A stretch of 23,380 nt of DNA from Saccoglossus kowalevskii (GCF_000003605.2 NW_003151255.1:130087-153466), one strand, 5' to 3'. Counted from the stretch's first letter, positions 9,348 to 21,855 are shown. Notes: generated by a model not told the origin, from the sequence alone. Made by a program: numbers and translations.

Positions 9348-9785
9348 GTTTCCATAGAATTTGGCCAGACTCTTGTGAAAACCTCGGTGAAGTAACAACG
9401 AAAAACAGCGGCGGTGTTCAATTGTCTCACTTCCTGTGACTTCGTGTTGACATACGATACGGAACTGACTCGACTGACGGCAGCTTAGGAAGTCTGGGCG
9501 ACTCCGTTATCATGAGCTCCCGATTCTAGCTGAACAAACTTTTCGACACCGAAGAGTTGCTTATTCGTAATTTGAACCACTAACATAATTTTTCATAGAT
9601 GACATTAATATTGTTGTAACTTCGCAGCGCGACGCTGTTACATTTTTCCGGCAAACTCCCCCGGCCAACTCATACGCCGGCCAATAAGAGGACACTTCCG
9701 GTACGGAAATGCTAATGTTTCCACCCCTCGCGATCCCGCGACTGTGTTTGCACGCATGACGATCATCGAACTCTTTTGCATATGA
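9348..9785 (-). promoter_or_regulatory. Putative 5' UTR and promoter region of the nuclear receptor
   Basis: The segment upstream of the presumed start is richer in G+C and CpG than its surroundings. On the minus strand it has CCGGAAGTG (9701-9693), a canonical ETS-factor core, and ATTGGCCGG (9685-9677), a reverse CCAAT box. A second TTGGCCGG lies at 9668-9661. Another AGGAAGTG lies near 9434-9427. No TATA box was evident. The motif clustering 310-360 bases before the candidate ATG is compatible with a TATA-less promoter with a 5' UTR of a few hundred bases. Both motifs are short and can occur by chance, and the start exon itself is not certain, so this stays a tentative call. Confidence 0.3.
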
Positions 9786-12700
9786 TGCTAATTATGCGAA
9801 TCGTCGACACGTGATATTTAGGTGAACAATAATGACACGGTTGGCTTCGTGATAATATACTGTACAAGCATTTGTTCTAAGCGATAATCGGTTTGTCTGA
9901 TTTTTTATGATTTGGGAACTTATTGGCACCTTCCTGCATACTACACTGCGGAAGGTACGCGCCATCAAACCGTTTCGCTCACTTACTTGAATCTCAGATT
10001 CAAGTTTCAGATATTTCTATGGCCTTAGTAAAGTTTCATCTATCCAATCGTCAGTATACGCTCCTAGTACTATGACGGCGTACGCTTGCCGATTGCGTAT
10101 ATACCATAAGTCTACAGTATCCTCAAAAATCACAAGAAGTGACGTCATTGCTCGAAGGTTAGACTTAATTCGGCCAACACTCCGTCGTTTGGAGATTCTG
10201 ATTAGTAACCGCACGCTTTTGTCCCCCATCGCCACCACAGTGACTTTGGAAACCCTGCTTTTGTGCAGCGCTCAATGCTCTACTAACACTGCTTACACGT
10301 GCCACGGGCATCATTGTGCACGTGAAAAGAGTTACCCCTTATGTCAACAAAGAAAAAAGCACCATTTCGGAGATGGAAAGAGGACAAGATAAGATAAGGG
10401 AGCGAGCGAAAATCGGTGTAATATCGCAAATGCACTGGTGGTAACCACAAGCTGTATTTTCCGATTTGAGGGGAAGACTTCTTTTTGTCACGATCGATAA
10501 TTGCACAACACCCGAACCTGTCTCACGCTTATACATTTAGTTAAAAAGAGAATTGAAGGGGGCGTTAACCCGTATTGTTGGACGATTTTCCGCGCCATTA
10601 AGTCACTAAACGAACGATATCAGATAAGTGGCGACAAACGCACCAGCGCTAAAGTTCTGCACTATTGATTTAAAGCGCCACATTCGTCCCAACGCGTCAT
10701 GTGAGTCCCATGCGACGCACTAGTCCCATGCAACGCGTATACAATACGCAATACGATAGCGCGTTGCGTGACGACTGTGGCGCGTTATATAATTAATAAA
10801 AATAATCATGACTTCTCAGCAGGGTGAACATGTGTTTCAAAGACGTTTTTTTACTTGTATTGCGGTTGTATAAATGGTGCTCTTCGTTTGGTTCAGCAGA
10901 TTTTCAGATCCAATGCGGCGTGTCGGTCGTCCCCGAGTCAATATTTGAGAACTACAATCCATGGACTATTTTTAGGTAATTGAAGACATAACACTAGATC
11001 GAGTCAAAAGTTGTCAAGTATAGCTATATATGATAATATTCGGCCTTAAACAGATTTAGTCTGACATCCATATCATACTGTACTCTTTTGATAAAAATAT
11101 TTTAATAATAAAAAAAATGAATAATTTTTATATTTTAATAATGCCGAAGTCGATTGACTGAACGCCACCGACTGAGTCAGTGCTCACATCGAACGCTGTT
11201 ACTCGCAAATACTCCTTATGCGTTATAACTGGCTCGGCTACCTCAAATATAATTATTGCAGTTACGGCCGATTCTGATCCAGACTTGATTAATTAATATT
11301 ATATTTATGCGGGAAGCAGGCTGTCCGAGTACACTATACTATCAAGTCAAATCATATCATTATGTAACTCCTTAAGCTAGTCCGTGAAGTCAATATAATA
11401 TTGGTACCCAACAGTCAGAGCAGAGACAAACATACTGAATTCTTTTAGCTGTACGTGTATTTTTGCTATTTCTGTTAAGACGACCGCTACGTTTGCTCAC
11501 ATGGGCAAATACAAGTTGAATCAACATCAACCGGGCCACCTTTAACTTGTAAATTTTAAGGAGTCGCGAAAACGCAACTGTTCTGTTGACTCGTTATTAA
11601 TCATCGGTAATTATCAAGCACGATCAAGAATCATCCATCGGCCAATTACTATTACAATAACGTATTATATAGATCCTGTGAACGGTGGGCGATCCATGAT
11701 GACTGGGTGTGTAAAACTGTGGTTTCCGCGTTCTCTTTTTTGATTATTATTATTCAAGACATGGCTATTGCTCGCCACACTAAGTGTTAATATTTGCCGT
11801 AAGATCAATATAAATTGGCTGCTGGAAAAGAAAGAATGAGTGACGACTTTGTATTGATCAGCATCTGTGCAAATATCCTCTATCCGGTGCTTACTCCTGA
11901 GTTATGCAAAACATTTAGCCCGCAACTTCAAACGCTTCTCTGATTTGAAATTTCTGCTGCTGGTTTGCGACCCCTCGAAAAAACACGTAACACAAATAAG
12001 CAGGTAATCGGTCACCTTCGTTTGATCTATCCACGATACAAATTGATACGTTACGCAATTCTAAAATGACGTTGAATGTAATTGCGATCGCATGTGAGTT
12101 TTGTTTAGTTTTTGTTTTGTTTTACTCGAAATAATGACAATAGCAACAAATAAAATACATTATCTCCACGTTTCTGATTTTTATTGGGGGAATTTTTAAA
12201 TCTTTAGCAATAAATTAAATTAAATACAATAAATCGAAGTTGGCTGCAACACAGAGAATGTGTGTATCGCTTTTCTATGCAATAATTCTAAGATCGATCG
12301 CACGAATGTATGAAGAAGGGATGTGCAACCAGGGTACTCTCCGAAAACGTTTTATTGTAACCAGTGTCAAAACAGAGATAGATTGCCTTTTTTTAGAAAA
12401 AAATTCTCCGATGGTTTATATTCTCCAAACTCCGGCAGCTTTTTGTTACTAATTGACGGGTGACACGCTAGGTCAGTACGTAAAATGTTAGGGCGAATGG
12501 CAATTTGTATATCCTCCTTTCGTGAAACTGCCTGTCCTCGTATGGTAATGGAAAGCTGAACAAACTCGCTCTGTGAGTATGAAAACAGATATATGGCCGC
12601 TGGCAAACGCCGTGCGCCATTTAGCCCACTTAAAAATGAATATTGTAGCACTTTAGTCATTTTCATTTCAATTCAGGTTTTGTGTTTATTGATGTCTACG

Positions 12701-12895
12701 GTTCAGAAACGAGGTGGACTAGAGAATGGATTGAAAACAACGTAAATAGCCTTCTGAAAATCACAACGTTAGATTTTCCCCTAGCAGTACCAGTACTTGG
12801 AATAAATTGAGCTTTGTTTGAAATACCGCGAGATTTGCCTGATCACACGAGCGAGACGATTAAGCGAAATGACATACATGCCAGTGTTAACCGTT
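9786..12895. other. Non-coding stretch upstream of the receptor; no recognisable gene
   Basis: The segment is mostly AT-rich with short frames on both strands. The overlapping frames at 10017-10238 (minus) and 10072-10392 (plus) show no family motif. The one compositional anomaly, a CpG-rich block at 10565-10795, is listed separately. AT-rich strings such as the one at 11090-11150 resemble the one at 9295-9340 in composition, without a clear repeat unit. Confidence 0.6.
10565..10795. promoter_or_regulatory. CpG-rich block with short direct and inverted repeats
   Basis: Within AT-rich DNA this stretch is dense in CpG. It contains TTTTCCGCGCC near 10586-10596 (E2F-like) and a tandem 18-bp duplication starting AGTCCCATGC at 10704 and 10722. 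CAACGCGT occurs at 10690-10697 and 10731-10738, and a partly complementary GCGCGTTGCGT lies at about 10759-10769. It may be a regulatory element or the promoter of a transcript not recognised here; chance cannot be excluded. Confidence 0.25.
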
Positions 12896-12994
12896 GATGG
12901 TGATGATGATGATGGTGACCAAGAAGAAGACGGTGGCGATGTCGATGATGTTGATGATGACTGTGACGACGACGATGAGGACGAAGACGATGAT
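12896..12994 (+). repeat. Imperfect GAY/GAR trinucleotide repeat (Asp/Glu-coding in one frame)
   Basis: About 33 triplets, mostly GAT, GAC, GAA and GAG, with interruptions by GGT, GTC, GTT and TGT. On the plus strand it falls in an open frame from 12818 to 13030 that would encode an aspartate-rich acidic tract, preceded by about 26 ordinary residues and followed by a short hydrophobic tail and a stop. The mixture of synonymous GAT and GAC triplets could mean selection on the protein or simply decay of a GAT microsatellite. No splice-supported gene was recognised around it. Confidence 0.75.
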
Positions 12995-13030
12995 CCACAA
13001 TTTCTGAAATTAAATTATTTGATTATATAG

Positions 13031-16000
13031 TGAATTTTCGATGTTAAATTCCCGCTTAAAATACACCCGACTCTGACTTATCACTTTAAGCCACCGTGAC
13101 GCGTATGTCAATTTCAGTTGATTAAATAAAACTTCCCATTTGTAATCTTTCACCAAATGACCTTTGACACTGAACAAACTGATTTCTCTTATATATTGAA
13201 TTCGCATGTTCCAACTCACAATTATTAATATGTAATGTCTAAATTTACTTATTTACTGATCTACTTTGTTTGTATTAATCAAAGGTGAAAAATGTGTAAT
13301 AAACACTAGTTTTAACCTATTTTAAAACTCGGGTTCACGGAAATTGCATCTTAGTCACGATATGTAATTTGTTAACTGCACAATCTGCAAAGTAAAAACT
13401 CTTGCGATTCGAAATTTGTTGGAGCATTACGCAAATGCAAAACACGTGCTGTATGTGGTTTGAAAACAGACCGTGACACGGTTTTTGAAAATATATTTTA
13501 TTTGTTCAGTACCTTGCTTCCTCAGGCTATGTGGAGCGTTTCATGGGCTCTGAGGCTGAGGTAACTTATTCCCTTTTGTTGATTGTCAAGTTCAAAATTA
13601 ATAGTTCATAATGTCCCAGAACGAATCTCCTGAGAAATGTCTCACTTGCTTACATCTCAACGAATATTATTTATAAATCGGCGATTCACGAAAAGTCCGT
13701 GGCAGCTGTTGTGTTTAACGCATTTTCACGCTCGGGATCGCTTTTATCCCGACACATTCATTTGTATTTATTACAATTTTTAAATAGAGGTGCAACAAAT
13801 AAGCTGATACAATGATTTTCTTACAATGTATGGCTACATTATGTACCTCACACATAGTCTACATGCAAACATTCATTCTAGTATCAAGTTGCAAGGTCTA
13901 GGACACAAAACGAGAAAGAAGTACTCTTTGCATGCATTTTGTGTTCACGTCAAGGGTTACTTCCATGGTTGTATATAATATAATGTGTTGCTACTGCCAT
14001 TGCCATCGCATAGAAAGAATTGATGTCCATTAAGAAACTTCACCGTTCACATTTTACTTGCTCGCAACACTTTTGCGAAATGAATATTTCGCTGATTCTA
14101 CAAGAGAGTAACTTTGTTAGTCAGCATGATGACATTTGTTTTTACAGTAATGTATTAGATACAATTTAGGTTAGCTTAATGGCCCCTGGTCGCAAGATCT
14201 CGGGTACATTGATTTAAATAACGAATAGTCAGTTTGTTTCGATTTGAGCCAGTCCCGTTATCATAGTGATCAGAACATGCAGCTAACCCTGGGTAACGGA
14301 GACCGGGGATTTCGATCCGACCGTGACGGAACATGGCTTCAATTCGTGGTGTTGGGTTTAATTTGTTGCCTACACCGGGAAGATTTTACTAGGAAATACC
14401 ACGAGCTAGCCACCGGTGATCTTCAAGTTTCTCCCAACATTCAACCAGCTTATGAATGATTAGCGAATAATTCCTCGGAGTAGCAACAAAATTGATATTT
14501 CAAGTACTTATCCATCACCGTAAACTCGATTCAAGTTCTTATACTTGGAATTGGATACATCGACTGTCAGCTATGTGCCGATAATCACCGCCGTCCTTGC
14601 CAACGAATTTTGTGTTGCTGTATTTGATAGTGACAGAAAAGAAAAAGTGTTACGCACTTTTCAGTCTAATAAATACGCGTCGCTTCATAGTTGCCCCGTC
14701 TTCAAACGGCGGTGGGAAACGAGAACGGTGTAGTCACGACGTGGATAAAAATTGCTGCCTGGTTGTTTGAAGTTTGTGAGATATGAAAAAGGAGGAGGGG
14801 TCAAACGCATTCAGTGTAATTGTGGAAACATAGCCCACAATTGTGCACCCAAACCAGCAAGCTTCATTTTTGTGCAACAGCCATTGTTCCTTTCTCGTTG
14901 CGTCTAGATACAGATCTCGAGTGTTACCACGTCCCGCCGACTACCATTCTTTACTTTGAATCCCGTATTGTTGCCGATTTGCATTGTGGCTTATCATATA
15001 AGCTCCGATTGCTTTCCAAGTGTTTGTCCTGTATTTTCCGATACCGTGATTAATACTACGTTTATACATCGAGGTGCGTGTGCGTGCGACCGTCAGCGCC
15101 TGACACTCTCGTTTTAGCTAAACATTGAGGCCGACCGAACGACGAATTAACCAAGGATTTGTTTGCGAACATATTAATCATGTGTTTAAAGGTAAACTAA
15201 ATAAGGTGTTTATGTTATCGGACAATTTATAATTAGAAATGGTCAAATAAATGGTCATGCACCCATGCATAGGTGAATCTTATTGACACTGTGAAATATC
15301 TATTAAATAATGTAGTATTTTCCGAATAATGTTAATTTAAACTTTCCATTTTTTTATATAATTCTGAAACATCAAAAGTTAGCAAATACCCTGTATCATC
15401 AAACCACCCATTATACATTCAGCAAACTTAAGTTCTCCAATCTTACGAAATTTATTTTTCACCATAGCCCTTGTTACACGAGCCGTAATAGCCCTATTGA
15501 AGGGATTAACAGAAAATATAAATTCCCCGGGATTGCACCATGAAATCACAGGATACTATTTTACGCTTTAAATCAACCGATTGTGTTCTCTTTGTAACTT
15601 TAATCCGTTGAAGTAATTGACTGCGAGATTAGACTTAAAGCGATACACTCCTTTAAACAATTACTGGGAGAACAGTTGTTTCCGTATCACGTTCATTTTA
15701 TGTTATTCTCTTCTCGAGGTGCTGTGCATATCTCCGTGTGTTAACGTTAGAAAGTGCGGGGTTGGGGTTTCGTGTTGAAAAGTTTTATTCAACGCGAGTA
15801 GAAGAATATGTTGTGTGCACTGATTGTTCCGTCGCGTATACACGCTCTAAAGAATGAACTAAATGAACGGGGATCGATATATGTCAGAATATCCCCACTG
15901 TACTAGATCTAGGTCGTCTGGCCAATCCCCACAATAAGTTCTGCAGCGTAGTAGTTGTGTAGGAAAATATGGATAAACTATACAATGTAATGTGGTGGCT

Positions 16001-17172
16001 ATTCGCGCTATAAAAATAGTTCTTAAAGTGGAAATACAACCTCCTTGTATTCATTGTCGGTGAAACTATAACCTCAACTCTTGTTTTTACCATGCGTCCT
16101 TTTTCGATTTGAGCTTGCAATCACTAATTAAACACATCATTTGACTATTTTCGCACACTGAATTGACAGGTAAAAAGACCGACGACTCACACTTAGTTTT
16201 TAAGACTAAATTAGTCTAGAAAGAGTACATATTCAAACAATCAGCATGGACTGTGCAAACAACGTTAAATATTTTATTTGAGACCTGTTAAAATTTTACT
16301 AATTTCATTGATCACAATATGTTTATCACTTGTTTGTCGAGCTGGTTGGTACGGGAGTGATGTGCTGGGTTATAATATTATCCACGAACCGAAGGAATGG
16401 ATAACACGGTTCACGACGCCACGAGTCTGAGTACTAACCAGTTTTATGAATAAGTGATATTTGGTGATAACCTTTTTATCAGGAGATCAACTTGACAAAC
16501 CGCTTCAGCCACGTCAATAGGAGCGCGCGCGCCCTTACCGAATTTCTGAATCCGCCAGCCTAAGTGCAGTCTGAAATTTTTATAAACGCTAAAAACGGTA
16601 GGGTAGCACGAATTGGTTTTCTGCGCGTACTTTTCGAGCACACAGACTTATCGCCAAGATTAGGATGAAATATCAGTTAGTTGTATTTCACGCTGAACGT
16701 CACTTCCGTCAATGACATGCACCTTGGTCATGTGATAATGGGAAGGGGGGTGACTTGCACATTGAATATTGAACACAAAAAACATTTCCCTCGAAACTCT
16801 GCTGGTCCCCACCAAAGAAAATACAGAAAAATGTTTCTGGTCAAACTGTCTTTTTTTTTTTCAAAGTTCGAAGCAAGTAGTTTTTTTTTTATTTAAAATG
16901 TCATGAAACATGTGTTTTTATTTTGTTTTTTCATTAAGTTTTCGTTTTCTTATTGAAAAAAAAAACGACAAAAGGACTGCGATGAGCGAGGTAGAATATA
17001 AGATGAACATGCATCTACAATATAGTGGTCATATGCATCATGAGAATAGCTGATTTTCGCCACACGCCCGAGTAGACAATTTAGAATGCACTGCATCGAC
17101 TCGGGCACTCAGTATTAGTCCATCTTACACTCTCATCAACTCCAACCTTCACCATGACCACTTTCAGTGAGC
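13031..17172. other. Non-coding stretch; no recognisable gene
   Basis: Several frames of 62-78 codons (14244-14459, 14545-14733 and 14820-15053 on plus; 15884-16120 and 16444-16641 on minus) have no motif, no domain and no shared splice logic. Two T-rich tracts lie at 16851-16861 and 16881-16890 and an A-rich one at 16957-16966. I see no RNA gene. Confidence 0.6.
17066..17106. repeat. 8-bp inverted repeat (GCCCGAGT / ACTCGGGC)
   Basis: Perfect 8-base arms at 17066-17073 and 17099-17106 surround a 25-base spacer, so transcription through it could form a stem-loop. It lies about 65 bases before an A24 tract. No function can be assigned. Confidence 0.5.
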
Positions 17173-17196
17173 AAAAAAAAAAAAAAAAAAAAAAAA
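17173..17196 (+). repeat. Poly(A) tract, 24 A
   Basis: An uninterrupted run of 24 A. It could be a plain homopolymer or the tail of a retroposed sequence whose body lies to the left (about 16980-17172). I found no flanking target-site duplication, and no internal Pol III box in that body. Confidence 0.9.
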
Positions 17197-17307
17197 CGCC
17201 GGCATTTTAACACTTTAACCTTGGGGTCTGTTCTTTTATTCCGACATTTTCGCATGGAGAATTTTACGGTGATATAAACGCAATGATGTCACCACACAAA
17301 GAAGACT

Positions 17308-18435
17308 ATGACCACATCAGCTTGCACGTGTGACCCGAGAGGTCGTACGATTCCTTTCATTCGATTACCAGTTACGTATCACGCTGCGCTGCAAACGGCG
17401 CTTTCTCAATGGCAGGCAAATGTATCTATTGTGAGTGCGAACAACCTGCACAGGGATTCATTGTCAACTCCCAGTTTTGTTTGCCGCAGATGTTTACGGT
17501 ATTGTGGAAATACTAGAAAAACTTTTAACCTTCGGTGGTGGATCTGTTTTTTTCTTTCTTTTCAGAAAAACATACACATTGCGGCGATCGTTCTAATTAC
17601 AGGCAGTGTGACCAGATGCACCAACGTTCAAGTTCTCTGAATGAAAACAACTAGAAGTACAAGTTATACAATTTCCATGGGAACTACGGACTGAAGTGGT
17701 CGTTGAATGTAGCATGAATATTTGTGACAAGTTCAAAAGTACTTCAAGTTCGAGTTGCAGCAAACATCCGTAATCTAATTAAAGTAATATGTGTAGAAAC
17801 TTCACCTTCGAATTTGTTTTACGGAATTGCAAACCCCGGTTGCAAACACGAACCACTACTGCCACATCACGTATATATGACTTACTGCGCAGCGTTGAAT
17901 AAAAGCGTGACTCCGATTGACGAACACGAGTAATTGTGAAGTGCTTGTGGTATATTAGTAGCGTATGTTTTCATTGTGTAGGATATCTTCTCGATGCATA
18001 TGTATACCCATTCAATGCGCACACTCTTACAATAGAAACAAAAATGTGCTTGGGCCTGTGGTTATCATTTGCGAATGTTTCAAGAGGTCTTGTAGTAGAA
18101 AAAATCTTCGGCCGGGGTGAGCAGATCAAGGTATAGTCTAGGCAATGTGTTCACCGCCGCACACGAAAATTAAAAAAAAAATTGCCATTTCTCATTGTAT
18201 ACACAAGGTATATCGTGGTACGCTGGCAAGAAACGAACAGAAAAATAATACACTGGTTAATGCTGCCCTATGTGTAAGTAGCGATCCGTGTTCTGTACAC
18301 TGTCCACGGCGTTACAGAAGTAACGTTCGTTGTCAAGATACACTGATTAAACCACACATATCGCTGAAACTCGTCGTTGGAGCCCATTCTACAAGCTTCG
18401 ATTTATGGAATTGTCCCCGTGGGGCAGGATTTTAA
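17308..18435 (+). other. Run of four consecutive plus-strand ORFs of unknown nature
   Basis: Frames at 17308-17640 (110 codons), 17724-17933 (69), 17936-18136 (66) and 18145-18435 (96) follow one another on the same strand, in three different reading frames. The minus strand has no comparable frames here. The first contains cysteines (residues 59-66 region reading RRCLRYCGN), but no zinc-binding or transposase motif that I recognise. The arrangement would fit an old, frameshifted coding element or a multi-exon gene, but also chance in a stop-poor stretch. I cannot assign a function. Confidence 0.15.
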
Positions 18436-19112
18436 TTGTTCAGACGACAACGACTGTCCCCGATATTAGTCAATATCGCCTTTATTTGAACAGTTTTGGT
18501 CAATTTTAGAATAAAAAGGAACAATGTAGAGTGCAAATATAGACTGCCAGATCAGCTGTTCTAATGATGACAAACTAAAGGGCAGTAGAACAAAGCGTTC
18601 TTAAGTTCGTACAATATTACATGACACGATGTCGATATATTCTCGAGGCTCCCTAGCTTTCCCGATATTCGATCAGCCCGGTATGCTCTCCGATCCATAA
18701 CTCGTACGAGTCGCATCGTTTGAACACAGTCCCTTCACAACTGTGGATGGACTGTGGTTTGAATGACTTAGGCCATTTTTTTCAAATAAATTCAGATTGC
18801 ACTGTGCCCACGGAATTACTGCAATACTCTGTAAGAGTTGAACATTTCCTGAAATTAGTGTCCCATGTACTGTGCTGAACCACGTACTTTATCGTTTTCC
18901 ATGCGATGTTGTTTCAGGAAAAAACATTGGGCAAGAAAACATTGCATTATAATGCTAGTCTTTTGTTTGCTTGGTGAGTGGGGTTGAATAGGGAGCGAAG
19001 GGTTCTGGATGCATGAAAGGGTTTAAGCAATAAGAACACGGGGTTTGGTTTGCGTGATGGGGTATTGTGCACTGAACAACACCGAACTAAATGTGATGAC
19101 CGTTATTCTTAC

Positions 19113-19136
19113 CATGGACGTGGTAGTACGTCCATG
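19113..19136. repeat. 9-bp perfect inverted repeat with 6-base loop
   Basis: CATGGACGT at 19113-19121 and ACGTCCATG at 19128-19136 are exact reverse complements separated by GGTAGT. The element could form a short hairpin or be a dyad protein-binding site. No gene end is recognised near it, so I do not call it a terminator. Confidence 0.6.
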
Positions 19137-19285
19137 CTCTCACTTAGGTTGAAATGAAGAACTCGAGACGTTTTATCGCGATACGAACAATTTGAAACTT
19201 CAACCACAGTAGACTTCTGTGGTCAGAAAAGACGAATCGCAAAAGTTATACACAATATTTTGTACATAACAAGTTGAGTTGAATT

Positions 19286-19441
19286 ATGCCGCGGATTAAG
19301 AAACGGCAACGAAAAAACCTGAAAATACGGGACTGTTTTTCCATCGTTGGCGACGGCATTAAAAGATGGTTCGATCCCTACAAGACACTACGAGTCTTTG
19401 GAGATTCGGAAACTCACTTACCTATGACGTTTGTCCCGTAA
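19286..19441 (+). CDS. Possible 51-residue small protein, unrecognised
   Basis: An ATG with A at -3 opens a 51-codon frame ending in TAA at 19439-19441. The N-terminus is strongly basic (MPRIKKRQRKNLKIR), followed by a mixed segment containing GDGIKRWFDPYKTL and ending LPMTFVP. The amino-acid mixture is protein-like, but the length is within what chance allows and I know no homologue. The same interval has a strong donor-like GTAAGTGAG on the minus strand (about 19432-19424), so it could instead belong to an unannotated minus-strand exon. Confidence 0.15.
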   Translation: MPRIKKRQRKNLKIRDCFSIVGDGIKRWFDPYKTLRVFGDSETHLPMTFVP

Positions 19442-21855
19442 TATACTATAACGTTTCTAGTCGCTATGCTCCGGGCCTCCGGAGTCTACACGGCGACCGT
19501 AAGAAGTGGTTCAATTATAGCGAAGAAACCATTTGAGTAATCACTGTTATTCAAAAAACGCAAAGAACAAGACATTGTGATCTGAAATCAATCACAGTAT
19601 TTTAAACAAGAATGCTTTGCTATATACATTTGATTTTTGCGGCTCAATTTCTGATCTGCTCAAACTCGGTATCGATTGTCAATATCATCTTGCTGTACTT
19701 TAATGCAAGGAAGTCTCCATAGTCACGCCGCGCTCTGCCGACCTGGGGTTAGATATGATTTATTGATTCTTGGAGGAAATTGTTGAATTCATCCTTTTCT
19801 TCTCCGAATTCACGAAGAAGAGTTAAACGCCAGTCAGGTCATCATCGATACAACCAATAAATAGACAGAAGTGCTACAATCGTGTGGCAGTGCGTTCCAA
19901 TTCCATTGAAAAAAATGTGTTTTTCATGCATTGTATATGACAGAGTCAAACACAACGCAGCTACGGACTGATTACCTAACCTCAACATTTTGGGGATGGG
20001 GGACGAGGTTATAACCTCATATTCAAGTTAGAATAATTTCACGTTTTTGAAAATATTCCAACGAAAATCGCAGTTAAAATGTCGACTCAAAGCCGAGAGA
20101 GCTAGGGAGTCCGACTAGGAAATACTTTACCTCGGGTTTCCCGGCGATGTTAGAAAACATCGAAACTCGTTATTATTTAACGATTTTGCACTTGTTTCGT
20201 TATCTCACCTGTTCCGTCGTTAAACTATGCGCCGTCGATCGGCGTCAGTGGAAACGAACACGGCAGACAGTACATTCAGCGATCAGAATGGACTTTGAAA
20301 CACAATATTCCAGATTATTTGAAATGTATTATTAGGGGTCAATTTGAACAGACGTTTGTCGATTTCCAAATGGAAGTTAGGAATATAGGTGCAAACAGAA
20401 CGTGTCAGTTTCCGTGTAAGTTCTACTGTGTCACATGACCTTTCACGTTTCACTTTACATCATAATAGTTGCAGGAGCGCCGTGACTGAGTGAAACTGGT
20501 TGGACTGTGACAAGAGGCGAATGTTAGCGTGGAAACAAGCACATACACTCGACCATTTTCTGTCTAATGGAAGCCGAGGGGAGGGGTGTAACCAAGTATA
20601 TCACGAAGACATGTCTTCAGATAAAATGATACACTTTTCGGAGTTATTTCTTGGATTGACAGACGTAGATGCTTACATAGTGATAATAACAATATGTAAT
20701 ATAGTATCTAAACCTCCAGTAAACGTGTTATAGAGGCATATACTTGGCGGTGGTTTGATATCCCCGAGCTTCATTGATAGACGGATAGATTTTGACAAAT
20801 AAATGACCGATAACACCTGAACTGACAATAATATACATTCTGTATGATTGATGCTTTTAGCCGAGGGATGTTCACGAATATCGATTTTCTTTAAAGAATT
20901 CATTTATTGACCAAATTTAAATTCTGACATAGCCTGATCTCAACAAGAAATATCCAACGAGCTAGAGGGCCCTGTAACTCCCCGAAAACACGTTCATCTA
21001 ACTGTGCACTTCAGGGGAATAATGTTGAACCCAGATTAGGTGTTACATATATTCTACACTTCACGCATGAAATAACATGTTCATTTCAGTGAAGGTTGAT
21101 CAATTCAACAAACAATACTATTACATATTTAAGCTCAGTCGAACTTTGCGGCGAAGTGATTCTGTGACGTCAACATGACGTAAGTACAAAAAAGATATAT
21201 AGTTCTAAACGACGACTATGGTTGACAGTGTAATCGTTCGACATATAGAATTCGGAAATCTATAAAAGAAAGTTTTATTTTTATTGAATTACGACCACAG
21301 ATCAAAACAAAATCGACACTCTGAACGGCGCGCCACATGTTACGAAAGTGGTCTGCCTATAGAGGGTGATTTGTGGGAATGACGTTTTCCTTTAAATATG
21401 GTACGATCAATTTATGCAATTTTATCACGTAATATAGAAATCGTTACTTAGATTATACCCATTTGCTCAGTGGTGTAATCCGCACATTACATTATGAATA
21501 TATGATTATGTAAATGGTTACGTTATCGAAACATGTACATATAAATCTATTGAAGTTACATATGAGGGAAGTATATTCCGAGTTGCGTTCCACTGCACGC
21601 TACTATTGATCACAAATATGCCGTGGTGCCTAGAACGCAAGAGCTTTTATATGTACGCCATGAGCATAGTTTACACTGACAAATAACATATAATAAGTAT
21701 AACAAGTTATAACACGAATACAAATTAACTACACAGGATCAAATTATCTAATATTGAACGATTGTCTTGATATTACATGTTTCACATTATGCACATACGC
21801 ATACAACATAGGGTATATGATGTGTACCGCTATGCGACCCAGCAAATAAACATAG

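Larger units (their letters stand above)
18436..21855. other. Non-coding stretch apart from small candidates
   Basis: AT-rich DNA with no recognisable gene. Frames at 20147-20335, 20500-20733 (plus) and 20673-20903 (minus) lack motifs. A short hairpin, CTCCGG-GCCT-CCGGAG, lies at 19469-19484. Confidence 0.6.

Noticed and set aside
10017-10392. Overlapping ORFs on both strands near 10.2 kb
   Set aside because: There is no recognised motif, no splice support, and neither frame shows a convincing coding bias.
12367-12666. 99-codon minus-strand ORF
   Set aside because: No motif, no splice logic and ordinary AT-rich codon content; it is within chance length for a window of this size.
19368-19378. 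GGTTCGATCCC, a perfect tRNA B-box-like motif
   Set aside because: The flanking bases do not form a T-stem (two of five pairs fail) and no A box or cloverleaf is found upstream.
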